DNA of 62,201 bases from JACNIZ01 sp964344765. Its GTDB lineage: Bacteria > Planctomycetota > UBA1135. Position 1 is the stretch's first letter, and every line of letters begins with the position of its first letter. The stretch is taken from the NCBI GenBank assembly GCA_964344765.1, contig CAYFOM010000024.1, forward strand, positions 1 to 62,201, in the 5' to 3' direction. Below, one piece after another: positions 42,955 through 51,638 of this stretch. The notes under the pieces are model-generated. The model was not told where the DNA came from. It ran no database searches and worked only from the letters and a program-made list of their open reading frames with translations. The position numbers were made by a program, and so were the translations under genes.

Positions 42955-43116
42955 ACCACGGCGAAATACAATTCGTGACGAAACCTGACAGCAAATAATT
43001 GGTTAACGGCGTAAGGTCAAGCACCTAACTACTGGTCAGCAAACAAATGCCATGATCCCCCAAAGCTTTATGGCATAATAAGCAACTTCGTAGCGGGCCT
43101 GTCCACCCTTAGCCGA

Positions 43117-45201
43117 ATGCTCAGAATAATTCTCCCGTCACTGCTCGCTTTGTGCGCAGCCGTTCCTACCGCGGCCGCACAGTGCGTGGATCCACCCACG
43201 GATGGCAACTTTGTTGAACACACCGATCAAATCGTTGTGTTCACTGACAACTACCGCACTTACATGGATGTGCGCATCCCGGCGGTGCCGCCAGGTCCGT
43301 GTGGTTGGCCGATGATCGTGTTGGTTCACACCAGCGGTACTTCACGCGACATGGTGAATGCCAAAGCGCGCATCATGTGCAGCCGCGGTTTCGTCACCGT
43401 GACTTACGACGTGCGCGGCCAAGGACCCGGCATGTTGCTCAACGATCCGCGCTTTTACGGCCGCGAGATCATGGGCATGCGCGAGCGCTTGGACTTGTTC
43501 GAGATCATGGAAGAGGCTGAGCGTTTGTTCCCTGATCTGATCGACTTCGATCGCATTGGCGTGACCGGTCGATCGCAGGGTGCGTTCCATTCCTTCCTCG
43601 CCGCTGCCCACTCCGGTAAAGCATTCCCGCCGAACCCATGGCGGACGACACCCGCTCCGGTGGTGAAAGCCGTCGCCCCGGTCAACTTTGGGCCGGAGCA
43701 TTTGAATGGTTTGGTTCCTGAAGCCAAGACTTTCTCCGAAATGATGGCGCGGCAGTTGTTCGAGGACGAAGCGACGTCGGGTCTGCATAACAACCCGGTG
43801 ATCTACGACTTCATCGAGCCGTACCTTGCCGCCGAGGATTTTGAAGGTTTGGTCGCGGCGATGTACAACCCCGATCTTGATCTGGGTTTGCTGCTGTTGG
43901 ATTGCGACGTACCGATTTTTGCCCAGCTGTCATGGGACGATAAGTTTGGTTCGATCAACAAGCTGGCGCCGAATTGGGACAACTATCTGTTGCCGGGAAC
44001 GACGAAGATTCTCAATCACTCGACTTCCGGCCACGGCACTGCGGTAAACGTTCACGAGCGCTTAAACACCGAATACGGACGCATTTTGTTCTTTGAGGAC
44101 ATTCTCAAAGACATCGATCGCGGCGTCGACGAATGGTCGAAATACCGTTTTGCGATCACTCCGCTGTCAGCATCGGATTACCGCGACGGCAACCACATTT
44201 GGGATGTCATCGAAAGCGATGTTTATCCGTTGGCCGGGACTTACACCGAGACTTACTACCTTGGTGCAAACAACGACCTGAAGCCGTCGCCGCCGACCGG
44301 TACGCAGTACTACCAACTCGATCACGTCACTTATGGCGCGACGATGCAGCACTACTTCGATCATTTGCCGACGCCGGATGACATCCACTCGATTCTGCCG
44401 ATGGAAACGGTTGAGTTCGTCATGCCGCCGTTGGATGAAGGCGTGCTGATGCTCGGCGAGCCGAAGGTGAAAATCGATGTGGGTTCGGTGCAGTCGGATC
44501 TGCAAGTTGCCGTTGCACTCGTCGATCACACCACTGACCGCTACCTGACCAGCACCTTCACGACCATTCGTGATCACGTGGCGTCGACGCCGCTCGAGTT
44601 GGAATTGGACATGGGCTCTTGCGCTTATTACCTGCCGAAGGGAACGGTGCTGCGACTGGAGTTCCGCAATTTGGCTTGGCACAACACGCCGAACAGCCAG
44701 ACCTTTTTGTGCGCGATGCCGATCTTCAGTGACTTCCAGCTGGCCATCCTCGCCGGCGGTCCTGACCCGGCGCGCTTGGAGCTGCCCTTCGTCGACTACC
44801 AAGAACCAATTCTGACCTACAACCAGCCGTTTGTTCTGCGCATGCAAAATCCACGCGGCGAATTTGCACTGCGCAGTTACGACGAAAGCGTGGCCGGTTG
44901 GAATTATCAGATCTTGGCTGGCTTCACCGGCACCTCGCCCGGCACTCAGCATTTGGGCATTCACGTGCCACTAAACTTCGACACGCTGACCAACCTGATC
45001 CTGACTCAACCCGGCAACCTACCCATCGCCGGCTTCAGTGGTCAGATGGACGCCAATGCCGAAACGTCGGCAGCGACCAATTTGAGCGCGCTGGGAACCA
45101 TTCCTTTCATGGTTCAGCAGTTGGATTTTGTCGCGCTGATCGCCGCGCCGGATGGATCCGAAACTCGAATCAGTAACGTCGTACATTTGGATTTCGACTG
45201 A
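43117..45201 (+). CDS. Secreted CocE/NonD-type hydrolase, first of a tandem pair
   Basis: The 694-residue product starts with a signal peptide (MLRIILPSLLALCAAVPTAA). The alpha/beta-hydrolase domain has YRTYMDVRIPAVPPGPCGWP, MIVLVHTSGTSRD, VTYDVRGQGPGMLLNDPRF and the nucleophile elbow IGVTGRSQGAFHSFLAAAHS (GRSQG, GxSxG). A jelly-roll-like domain follows (VEFVMPPLDEGVLMLGEPKV), as in S15/CocE enzymes, where it sits beside the active site. The last ~110 residues form a separate beta module (GTSPGTQHLGIHVPLNFD, ending SNVVHLDFD) shared with the next gene. The substrate (ester or peptide) cannot be fixed from the sequence. Confidence 0.87.
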   Translation: MLRIILPSLLALCAAVPTAAAQCVDPPTDGNFVEHTDQIVVFTDNYRTYMDVRIPAVPPGPCGWPMIVLVHTSGTSRDMVNAKARIMCSRGFVTVTYDVRGQGPGMLLNDPRFYGREIMGMRERLDLFEIMEEAERLFPDLIDFDRIGVTGRSQGAFHSFLAAAHSGKAFPPNPWRTTPAPVVKAVAPVNFGPEHLNGLVPEAKTFSEMMARQLFEDEATSGLHNNPVIYDFIEPYLAAEDFEGLVAAMYNPDLDLGLLLLDCDVPIFAQLSWDDKFGSINKLAPNWDNYLLPGTTKILNHSTSGHGTAVNVHERLNTEYGRILFFEDILKDIDRGVDEWSKYRFAITPLSASDYRDGNHIWDVIESDVYPLAGTYTETYYLGANNDLKPSPPTGTQYYQLDHVTYGATMQHYFDHLPTPDDIHSILPMETVEFVMPPLDEGVLMLGEPKVKIDVGSVQSDLQVAVALVDHTTDRYLTSTFTTIRDHVASTPLELELDMGSCAYYLPKGTVLRLEFRNLAWHNTPNSQTFLCAMPIFSDFQLAILAGGPDPARLELPFVDYQEPILTYNQPFVLRMQNPRGEFALRSYDESVAGWNYQILAGFTGTSPGTQHLGIHVPLNFDTLTNLILTQPGNLPIAGFSGQMDANAETSAATNLSALGTIPFMVQQLDFVALIAAPDGSETRISNVVHLDFD

Positions 45202-45241
45202 TTCAAGCGGTTTCATCTGCAAAATACTAAGCAAACACCTA

Positions 45242-45274
45242 AGAGGGGCTGATTCTGCTAGAATCAGTCCCTCT
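45242..45274 (+). promoter_or_regulatory. Strong hairpin between tandem hydrolase genes
   Basis: AGAGGGGCTGATTCT (45242-45256) pairs with AGAATCAGTCCCTCT (45260-45274) over a three-base loop, with one G-T pair. It lies 41 bp after the first hydrolase stop and 28 bp before the second start. A short, weak T-rich tail follows (GTTCGTTCTCC). It may terminate or attenuate read-through between the two genes or protect mRNA ends. Confidence 0.65.
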
Positions 45275-45301
45275 GTTCGTTCTCCAAAATTTCCTCCGCA
45301 G

Positions 45302-47383
45302 ATGAAATCCTTTTTTCTCTCCCTGCTCCTGTCCCTCCTTTGTGTCACCTCCGCTTTTTCGCAATGCCCCGACCCCAAACCGGGATCGGTACTAACGGAA
45401 CACACTGACCTCGTCGTCACCTACACCGACGGCTACAAAACCTATATGGATGTGCGCTACCCCTCCGTAGCGCCGGGTCCATGCGGTTGGCCGATGTTAG
45501 TCATCGTTCATACCAGTGGTACGTCGCGTGATTTCGCCACTGAAAAAGCTAAGGTCATGGCACTGCGCGGCTTCTTGGTCGTGACTTACGACGTGCGCGG
45601 TCAAGGCCCGGGCATGACGTTGAATGATCCGCTGGTTTACGGCCGTGAAGTGCTAGGCATTCGCGAACGCCTCGACATGTTCGAAATCATGGAGGCGGTC
45701 GAAGCGCAGTTCCCGAATGAAACCGACTTTGATCGCATTGGCGTGACCGGTCGATCGCAAGGCGGATTGCACTCCTTCCTTGCCGCCGCCCACTCGGGTC
45801 GACCGCTGCCCACAAATCCATGGCGCACCGCACCGTGCCCGGTGGTCAAAGCAGTTGCGCCGATTAACTTTGGTCCGCAGCACATGCTCAGCTCGGTGCC
45901 GGAAAACCAAAGCTTCTCGGAAGCGATGACGCGTCAGCTTTTTGAAGACGAGCGTCTTTCCGGCGTGCATCACACGCCCGACTTCATTGCTTTCATTCGT
46001 TCGTACATTGATGTCGGCGATTTTGAAGGATTGATCAACGCGTTGTTCGATCCGTCGCTGGACCCAATGCCGTTCCTGCAAACCTCGACCGTTCCGATTT
46101 ATTCGCAACTGGTTTGGGATGACAAGTACGGCCCAATCAACGCGATGATTCGCGACTGGGATACTTATTTGGTGCCGGGAACCTTCAAGAAGATGGTTTA
46201 TGCCGTCGAAGGTCACAACACGCCGCCGAATGAGCACGAGCGCGAACTCAAGGAATATCGCCGCATTCAGTTCTTCGAGCACATTCTGAAGAACATCGAT
46301 CGCAACATTGATAGCTGGCCGGATTACCGCTTTGCGATTACGCCGCTCGATATCTACCGCCATAACGATCCAACCTTCTTGTGGAATTCCATCGAGACCG
46401 ACGTCTACCCGTTCCCGGACTCGTACTACCGCGAGTTCTTCTTCGACGCCAACAACCGCATGGTGGAATCGCCCCCGGCCGGAAGTGCAAGCTACACGGT
46501 GAACCACGACGTGCAAATGGCGACTCAGGATTTGTACTTGGAGTACTTGCCGCGCCCGTCGGCGTTAACGACCTACCTGCAGCGCAATGCCGAGCAGTTC
46601 GTCATGGATCCGCTCGACGAGCAAACCTTGCTTCTAGGTTCACCGACGGCGAAAATTCGCATGAATTGTGCAGAAGCGGATTTCCAAGTGGAAGTCTCGC
46701 TGTGGGAGCACACGACCAACCGCTATCTCACCAGTGGCTTTACTACAGTGCGCGGCCACGATGGCGTGACCGAGTTGGAGCTGGATTTGGAAATGCGCAT
46801 GTGCGCTTTCCACCTGCCAAAGGGAACGGTGCTGCGCGCCGAGATCAGCAACCTCGCTTGGCATAACACGCCGACGCCGGTGACCTTCCTGTCGGCAATC
46901 CCGGTGTTCAGTAACTACGACCTGCACGTTTCTACAGGTGGGGCGATCGCACCGCACATCGAATTGCCGTTGCTGAAATGGGAAGAGCCCATCCTGACTA
47001 CAACTGCGCCTTACGTGCTGCGCTTGGAAAACGACGACCGCGAGTTAGCGCTGCGTTGTTTCGACGAGACCATGGCGGGTTGGAGCTATCAAATCCTTGC
47101 CTCGTTCTCGGGAACCTCGCCGGGCACTACCTACCTCGGAACGCATGTACCGCTGAACATCGATCCGTTGACCAACATGATTTACAAGCATCCAAACCAG
47201 CTGCCAATCAACAACTTCCAAGGCACGTTGGATGCAAACGGTGAAGCCGAAGCCGATTCCAAGCTGAGCTTGATTCCGTTCATCAACCCGGTCATTCCCT
47301 ACTTCGACGTCTGCGCCGTCATGGTTTCACCCGACGGAACCGAAGCCCGCGTCAGCAACGTGGTTCACTTAGATTTCGACTAA
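45302..47383 (+). CDS. Secreted CocE/NonD-type hydrolase, second of a tandem pair
   Basis: From ATG 45302 (MKSFFLSLLLSLLCVTSAFS) the product is 693 residues, nearly the length of its upstream neighbour; the longer frame reaches back into the end of that gene. It repeats the neighbour's motifs: YKTYMDVRYPSVAPGPCGWP, VVTYDVRGQGPGMTLNDPLV, IGVTGRSQGGLHSFLAAAHS and VMDPLDEQTLLLGSPTAKIR. It ends in the same C-terminal beta module (GTSPGTTYLGTHVPLNID, PINNFQGTLDANGEAEAD, SNVVHLDFD). The pair arose by tandem duplication, and divergence is moderate, so different substrates are likely. It converges on the histidine kinase gene with 1 bp between. Confidence 0.87.
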   Translation: MKSFFLSLLLSLLCVTSAFSQCPDPKPGSVLTEHTDLVVTYTDGYKTYMDVRYPSVAPGPCGWPMLVIVHTSGTSRDFATEKAKVMALRGFLVVTYDVRGQGPGMTLNDPLVYGREVLGIRERLDMFEIMEAVEAQFPNETDFDRIGVTGRSQGGLHSFLAAAHSGRPLPTNPWRTAPCPVVKAVAPINFGPQHMLSSVPENQSFSEAMTRQLFEDERLSGVHHTPDFIAFIRSYIDVGDFEGLINALFDPSLDPMPFLQTSTVPIYSQLVWDDKYGPINAMIRDWDTYLVPGTFKKMVYAVEGHNTPPNEHERELKEYRRIQFFEHILKNIDRNIDSWPDYRFAITPLDIYRHNDPTFLWNSIETDVYPFPDSYYREFFFDANNRMVESPPAGSASYTVNHDVQMATQDLYLEYLPRPSALTTYLQRNAEQFVMDPLDEQTLLLGSPTAKIRMNCAEADFQVEVSLWEHTTNRYLTSGFTTVRGHDGVTELELDLEMRMCAFHLPKGTVLRAEISNLAWHNTPTPVTFLSAIPVFSNYDLHVSTGGAIAPHIELPLLKWEEPILTTTAPYVLRLENDDRELALRCFDETMAGWSYQILASFSGTSPGTTYLGTHVPLNIDPLTNMIYKHPNQLPINNFQGTLDANGEAEADSKLSLIPFINPVIPYFDVCAVMVSPDGTEARVSNVVHLDFD

Positions 47384-47384
47384 G

Positions 47385-48962
47385 TTACTCAGGCAACGGA
47401 AGCCAAACTTGCACGGCGGCACCGCCCAAGGTGGATTGAGCTAATTCAATTCGGCCGCCGTGCGCTTCCACCACTTGGCGCGACAATTGCAATCCTAAGC
47501 CGGTCGAGTCAGCAGCTTTGCGCAGTTCTTCTAAGCGACGGTCTTCCAACAAACCGACATCGATCTTAAAACCCTTGCCGTCATCGCCGACTTCGATAAG
47601 CAACTGATCCTGTTGCTGCAAAGCGCGCACATGCATCGTGGTATCGGCATGACGCAACGCGTTGCGAATCAAATTTTCAACCGCGCGCGACAGCAATCGA
47701 CCGTCGGCATAGAGATCCGGTAGCGGGCTTTGGATGTCTTGAATTAAGTTCAGCCCTCGCTCGCGGATTAGCGCCTCGAAACCGCGTGCGATCGCGCCGA
47801 CAAGTTCTTCCGGCATTAACACTTCGCGGCGCAGCGGGACGCCGGCTTCCAATCGAGCAACCTCGACCAAGTCTTCGGCCAAGGATTTGACCCGCGCTGC
47901 ATCGTGAGTGGCAGCAGACAACAATTGGTCGCCGCTCTCCTGCAACTCGCCGCGGTCGGCCAAGCGTTGCGCGCGCTCCAAGCACGCAGTCAACGCCGCC
48001 AAGGGTGTGCGAATGTCGTGCGACACCTGCGCGATCCAACGACGTCGTTCTTCATCTTGCCGCTTCAGTTGCTCAACCAAATCGGTGGTGCGATCGCGCA
48101 TTTGGTTCAGCGCGCGACCCAATCGAGCGACTTCATCGCTTCCTTGATCGGGGAATGGTCCGGGTAATTCCATACCCGGCTCCACCGGTCGATCCGCTTC
48201 GTTGATCATGCGGAACAAGCGCCGCGTCACAAAACGCGTGAGCACCAGACTCAAGATCAATGCGGCAGCGGCGCTAAACCCTAGCGCCACCCATCGGCGC
48301 AACCGCAGCCCGGCTTCGTTCAAACGGTGCCCGACCAGGTGATCGTGCAGCGGGAACATATACAAATCGATTTCGTATTCATCGAGGAACAAACGGCCCT
48401 CACCATCAAAGGCGGCGCCCTCGCCGAACTCGACGGCGATCAAATAGCCGGCGATGTATTCCTCCTCGTCGGCCATCTCAACCGGCATTGCGGTTGCCGC
48501 ACGACCTTCGTCATCAATTAGCGAATAGGCTTCTTCGCCATCGACTGGGTATTCCCATTCCTTGCCGACGAAGGAAACAAATGAATCGCTGGCCGCCTGC
48601 ACGATGCCGTCGGGCAGCACCCATAGATACCCGCGGCCGAACTCCTCGACGATCGGCCCCAGCTCGGCGATCTCCTCGTCGGTCATCAACCATGCCGGCG
48701 CAGCATCTTCCCCATCGGCCGGGTCGGGCGCGACGTATTCAATGCCGTCCAAAACGCAAAGCGCCGTATCGACCGCTTCTTCCAAACCGATGGCCAATTC
48801 TTCGGGCGGCGTGCCCACCCACGTGGAGAGCCAATCCTCAAGGCGCGGTTGAAAGGCCAGCAAGACCACAAGCACCGCACCCATCAACACGCCTAAGCGC
48901 AAATTGAGGCGCGCCCAAATCGGAGACTTGGACGGCGGCCGGAACGACGGATCGGCTGCCAT
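47385..48962 (-). CDS. Sensor histidine kinase, two-component system
   Basis: The ATG at 48962 gives MAADPSFRPPSKSPIWARLN; upstream sequence in the same frame lies in the response regulator gene. The 525-residue product has a membrane helix at about 24-42 (GVLMGAVLVVLLAFQP), a periplasmic sensor part of about 180 residues rich in Asp/Glu, a second helix at about 230-255 and a HAMP-like linker. The phosphoacceptor region is WIAQVSHDIRTPLAALTACL (H-box), followed by the ATPase domain with ENLIRNALRHAD (N-box) and GDDGKGFKID and STGLGLQLSRQVVEAHGG (G boxes). It senses an unknown signal and phosphorylates the regulator encoded just upstream. Confidence 0.92.
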   Translation of the reverse strand: MAADPSFRPPSKSPIWARLNLRLGVLMGAVLVVLLAFQPRLEDWLSTWVGTPPEELAIGLEEAVDTALCVLDGIEYVAPDPADGEDAAPAWLMTDEEIAELGPIVEEFGRGYLWVLPDGIVQAASDSFVSFVGKEWEYPVDGEEAYSLIDDEGRAATAMPVEMADEEEYIAGYLIAVEFGEGAAFDGEGRLFLDEYEIDLYMFPLHDHLVGHRLNEAGLRLRRWVALGFSAAAALILSLVLTRFVTRRLFRMINEADRPVEPGMELPGPFPDQGSDEVARLGRALNQMRDRTTDLVEQLKRQDEERRRWIAQVSHDIRTPLAALTACLERAQRLADRGELQESGDQLLSAATHDAARVKSLAEDLVEVARLEAGVPLRREVLMPEELVGAIARGFEALIRERGLNLIQDIQSPLPDLYADGRLLSRAVENLIRNALRHADTTMHVRALQQQDQLLIEVGDDGKGFKIDVGLLEDRRLEELRKAADSTGLGLQLSRQVVEAHGGRIELAQSTLGGAAVQVWLPLPE

Positions 48963-48964
48963 GA

Positions 48965-49672
48965 CTACGCCTCCTGCGGGTCCACCAAGCGGTAGCCCAC
49001 CCCCCAAACCGTTTGGATGAAGGTCGGATCGCGCGGATCCGGCTCGACTTCGTTGCGCAGCCGGCCGACGTGCACATCGACGGTGCGATCGGTGCCGACG
49101 AAATTCGGTCCCCACACGCGGTTCAGTAATTGCGGCCGCGTCCAAGCTCGCCCCTTGTGCTGAAGCAGGAATTGCAGCAGGTCGAATTCGCGCGGTTTCA
49201 ACGCAAAGCGCTGGCTGCCGCGCCCGGCGGTTCGGCTTTGCAAATCCAACCACAGTTCGCCGGCGGTCAATTGTTGGCTGCTATCCACTCCCGACGATCG
49301 CCGCAGCACACTGCGCACACGGGCGATGAGCTCCGGCAGATGGAACGGCTTGGTGACGTAATCATCGGCGCCGACTTCGAGGCCGCGAACCCGAGCTTCA
49401 GGATCGTCGCGCGCCGTCAGAATAAGGACTGGCAGCTTGGGGAAGTGACGATGCACGTGGCGGCACAAATCCAGACCGTCGCCATCGGGCAGGCCTAGGT
49501 CCAATAAGACTAGGTCGAGCGGTTGTGCCAAGGCGAGGTGAGCCTCGCTCAACGTGGTCGCCATGGCGAGCCGAAAACCTTCTTCGGTTAACGCAATTTC
49601 GAGCTCCTGGCGCAGGCGGGAATCGTCTTCGACCAGCAGGAGTTTGAGCGGCTGCGCTGATGCCATGCTCAT
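48965..49672 (-). CDS. OmpR-family response regulator
   Basis: The 235-residue product has a receiver domain (KLLLVEDDSRLRQELEIALT with acidic pair, LVLLDLGLPDGDGLDL with phospho-accepting Asp, PVLILTARDD, DDYVTKPFHLPELIARV with conserved Lys) and a C-terminal winged-helix DNA-binding domain (FALKPREFDLLQFLLQHKG, LLNRVWGPNFVGTDRTVDVH, FIQTVWGVGYRLV). It is a transcription factor controlled by the kinase gene that follows 2 bp after its stop. ATG 49672 is used; ATG 49666 would shorten it by two residues. Target promoters may include the divergent secreted-protein gene, about 195 bp away, but no binding site was identified. Confidence 0.94.
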   Translation of the reverse strand: MSMASAQPLKLLLVEDDSRLRQELEIALTEEGFRLAMATTLSEAHLALAQPLDLVLLDLGLPDGDGLDLCRHVHRHFPKLPVLILTARDDPEARVRGLEVGADDYVTKPFHLPELIARVRSVLRRSSGVDSSQQLTAGELWLDLQSRTAGRGSQRFALKPREFDLLQFLLQHKGRAWTRPQLLNRVWGPNFVGTDRTVDVHVGRLRNEVEPDPRDPTFIQTVWGVGYRLVDPQEA

Positions 49673-49866
49673 ACTTTAGCGAGCGGATGACACCAAAGTA
49701 TTGCCACCGCAAAGTTAGGATGTTGCTTTAAGGGTTCATCGGTTTCAGAAATTGCCAAAACTCCCCTACTTTCTTCACAAATTTGACCTAAATTAGGAAG
49801 TCCCTAAGCCTAGAGGACCCCTTGAATTCGGCCTTTTGTGCCGCCAACAACATCCCTAAAACATCG

Positions 49867-51552
49867 ATGAAGAAACTCCCCCTCATCGCCGCATTTGCGG
49901 CTGCCGCAGGTAGTGCGTACGCCCAAAACCCACGCGCATCAGTTCAGCTCGACACCTCGGTTGCTGGTGCCCAAGCCCCTGCCGTCGTATGTGACGGCGA
50001 CACCTCTGCAGTCTTCTTTAAAGACTCCACCGACAACACTGTTTGGGTTAGCAACTCGGATGGTCGCGGTATTGACTGGAGTGCTCCAGTCCGCATCGAT
50101 GACGATGCATTGAATGCCAACAAGTTCGTCTACTCCCACGGCTTCGTCGCCACTGGTGGTAACACCTACGCCGTCTGGCGCGACGAGCGCAACAGCGCCG
50201 ATGATGACCTTTACTTCGCTGCCAACAACGGTGGCGGTTGGGGTGCCAACATCATGCTTGATAAGGGTTACCCGGCTGGTGCCAACCCTGTCCGCAACTA
50301 CGCAATTGCTGCGGAAGGCCTGAACATCGCCGTGCTGATCAGCCCGGATAACGGTAACGAAGACCTTTACTTGGTCACCTCCACCGATGGTGGTGCCACC
50401 TTCTCCGCTGCAATGTCCGTCACCGCTCACAACGGTGCTGCCGACGTCGACACCATCGACATCGCTATGGACAACGGTGTTGCTCACATCGCTTGGATCG
50501 ACAACTTCGCCGGTGGCGATGGTGCTTGGTACAGCGCATATGACTTCGCCGGTGCTGCTTTCACCTCGATGGACGTTGCCATTTCCGCCAACGCCAACGC
50601 CTTGGGTGGCGACGTCGATGACCCGGTGCAGATTTCCGCCGACAACGGTGTCGTCGCTGTCTGCTTCCAGAACCGCATCGTTTCCGGTGCCAACGAAACC
50701 TACGCCAACGTGATGTTGGGTGGCGCTTGGAACGGCGACGCATTGGTTGGCAACTTCACCGCCGGTGTGGATGACTGCGACAACAACGACATCCTCGTCA
50801 ATGGCAACAACGTCATCGTTGCTTGGGAAGACAACCGCACCGGTGGCGACGAAGTTTACGTCGCATCGGCCGACACCTCCGCTGGTGGTGTGGTCTTCGG
50901 TGCCGATGTGCTGGCTTCGATCGGTGGCTCCGGCTACCCGCGCTTGACCGGTGGCGGCGACTACGTTGCTTGCTTGTCGGGCTTCGGCGTATTCCCGAAC
51001 ATCTCTGGTGCTGCAGTTTCGACTGACGGTGGTATGACCTTCGGTGCTCCGTTCACCTACAGCGACACCATCGGCGATGTCGACTATGTGGAAGGTGCCT
51101 TCAACTCCATGTACGGCAACTTCATCAGCGCTTGGTTGAGCGATGACTCCGGCGTCAATAACTGCTACGTCGGCGGCTTCCGCAACCAAACCGCAACCGC
51201 TGTCGGCACCTTCTCCGCCGGCAACTTGGTCCACTTCGATGCCTCCGGCTTCGGCGCTTCGGAAGACGGCAACTTGTTCGCCATCCTCCTGTCCGGCGCT
51301 CCGGGCTCCTACCTGCTGCCTTACGGTGACGGTCGCGAAACCGGCCTGACCCAAGACGCCTTCATGGCTTACTCGCTTGGCCAGATTCCGGGCCTGATGT
51401 CCGGCGCCTTGGCTGGCGGTGGCGGTAGCACCCCTGACGTGGTCATGCCCAACTTGGCTCCTGGCACGATGATCTACTTCGTTGGAGTAGGCTTCGACGC
51501 CTCCGCCAACCTTTACAGCGTCACCGACGTCAACTCGGTCACCACTCTGTAA
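49867..51552 (+). CDS. Secreted repeat protein, putative BNR-like propeller, first of a tandem pair
   Basis: From ATG 49867 the product starts MKKLPLIAAFAAAAGSAYAQ, a clear signal peptide; the earlier ATG at 49822 adds only a hydrophilic tail. It is 561 residues, rich in Gly, Asn, Ala and Asp, with repeated sialidase-like strands (VWVSNSDGRGIDWSAPVRID, YAVWRDERNSADDDLYFAAN, YLVTSTDGGATFSAAMSVTA, VAHIAWIDNFAGG, VIVAWEDNRTGGDEVYVA). The last ~110 residues are a different Gly/Pro-rich beta module (LTQDAFMAYSLGQIPGLMSG, then APGTMIYFVGVGFDASANLY). Codon use is strongly biased toward GGT, GCT, AAC and CGC, unlike its neighbours, which suggests high expression. A terminator follows at 51575. Confidence 0.82.
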   Translation: MKKLPLIAAFAAAAGSAYAQNPRASVQLDTSVAGAQAPAVVCDGDTSAVFFKDSTDNTVWVSNSDGRGIDWSAPVRIDDDALNANKFVYSHGFVATGGNTYAVWRDERNSADDDLYFAANNGGGWGANIMLDKGYPAGANPVRNYAIAAEGLNIAVLISPDNGNEDLYLVTSTDGGATFSAAMSVTAHNGAADVDTIDIAMDNGVAHIAWIDNFAGGDGAWYSAYDFAGAAFTSMDVAISANANALGGDVDDPVQISADNGVVAVCFQNRIVSGANETYANVMLGGAWNGDALVGNFTAGVDDCDNNDILVNGNNVIVAWEDNRTGGDEVYVASADTSAGGVVFGADVLASIGGSGYPRLTGGGDYVACLSGFGVFPNISGAAVSTDGGMTFGAPFTYSDTIGDVDYVEGAFNSMYGNFISAWLSDDSGVNNCYVGGFRNQTATAVGTFSAGNLVHFDASGFGASEDGNLFAILLSGAPGSYLLPYGDGRETGLTQDAFMAYSLGQIPGLMSGALAGGGGSTPDVVMPNLAPGTMIYFVGVGFDASANLYSVTDVNSVTTL

Positions 51553-51574
51553 AGCACGCGTTTACGCGACGCTT

Positions 51575-51610
51575 GGGCAGCGACCTCTCGGGGCCGCTGC
51601 CCATTTTTTT
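51575..51610 (+). terminator. Intrinsic terminator after the first secreted repeat gene
   Basis: GGGCAGCG (51575-51582) pairs with CGCTGCCC (51595-51602) across a twelve-base loop, followed by A and seven T. It lies 22 bp after the stop codon. The tandem paralogue starts 29 bp later, so the two genes are probably transcribed separately. Confidence 0.88.
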
Positions 51611-51638
51611 CCTCCCCTTCCCGCACCGCAAACCTCCG

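Noticed and set aside
43047..43076. ATGCCAT / ATGGCAT inverted repeat between the propeller and hydrolase genes
   Set aside because: Seven-base arms, AT-rich, no T-run after it; not strong enough for a terminator or operator.
49939..51354. 471-codon open frame on the minus strand
   Set aside because: It is a shadow of the strongly codon-biased secreted repeat gene on the plus strand; its translation is rich in Val, Gly and Thr with no domain or signal.
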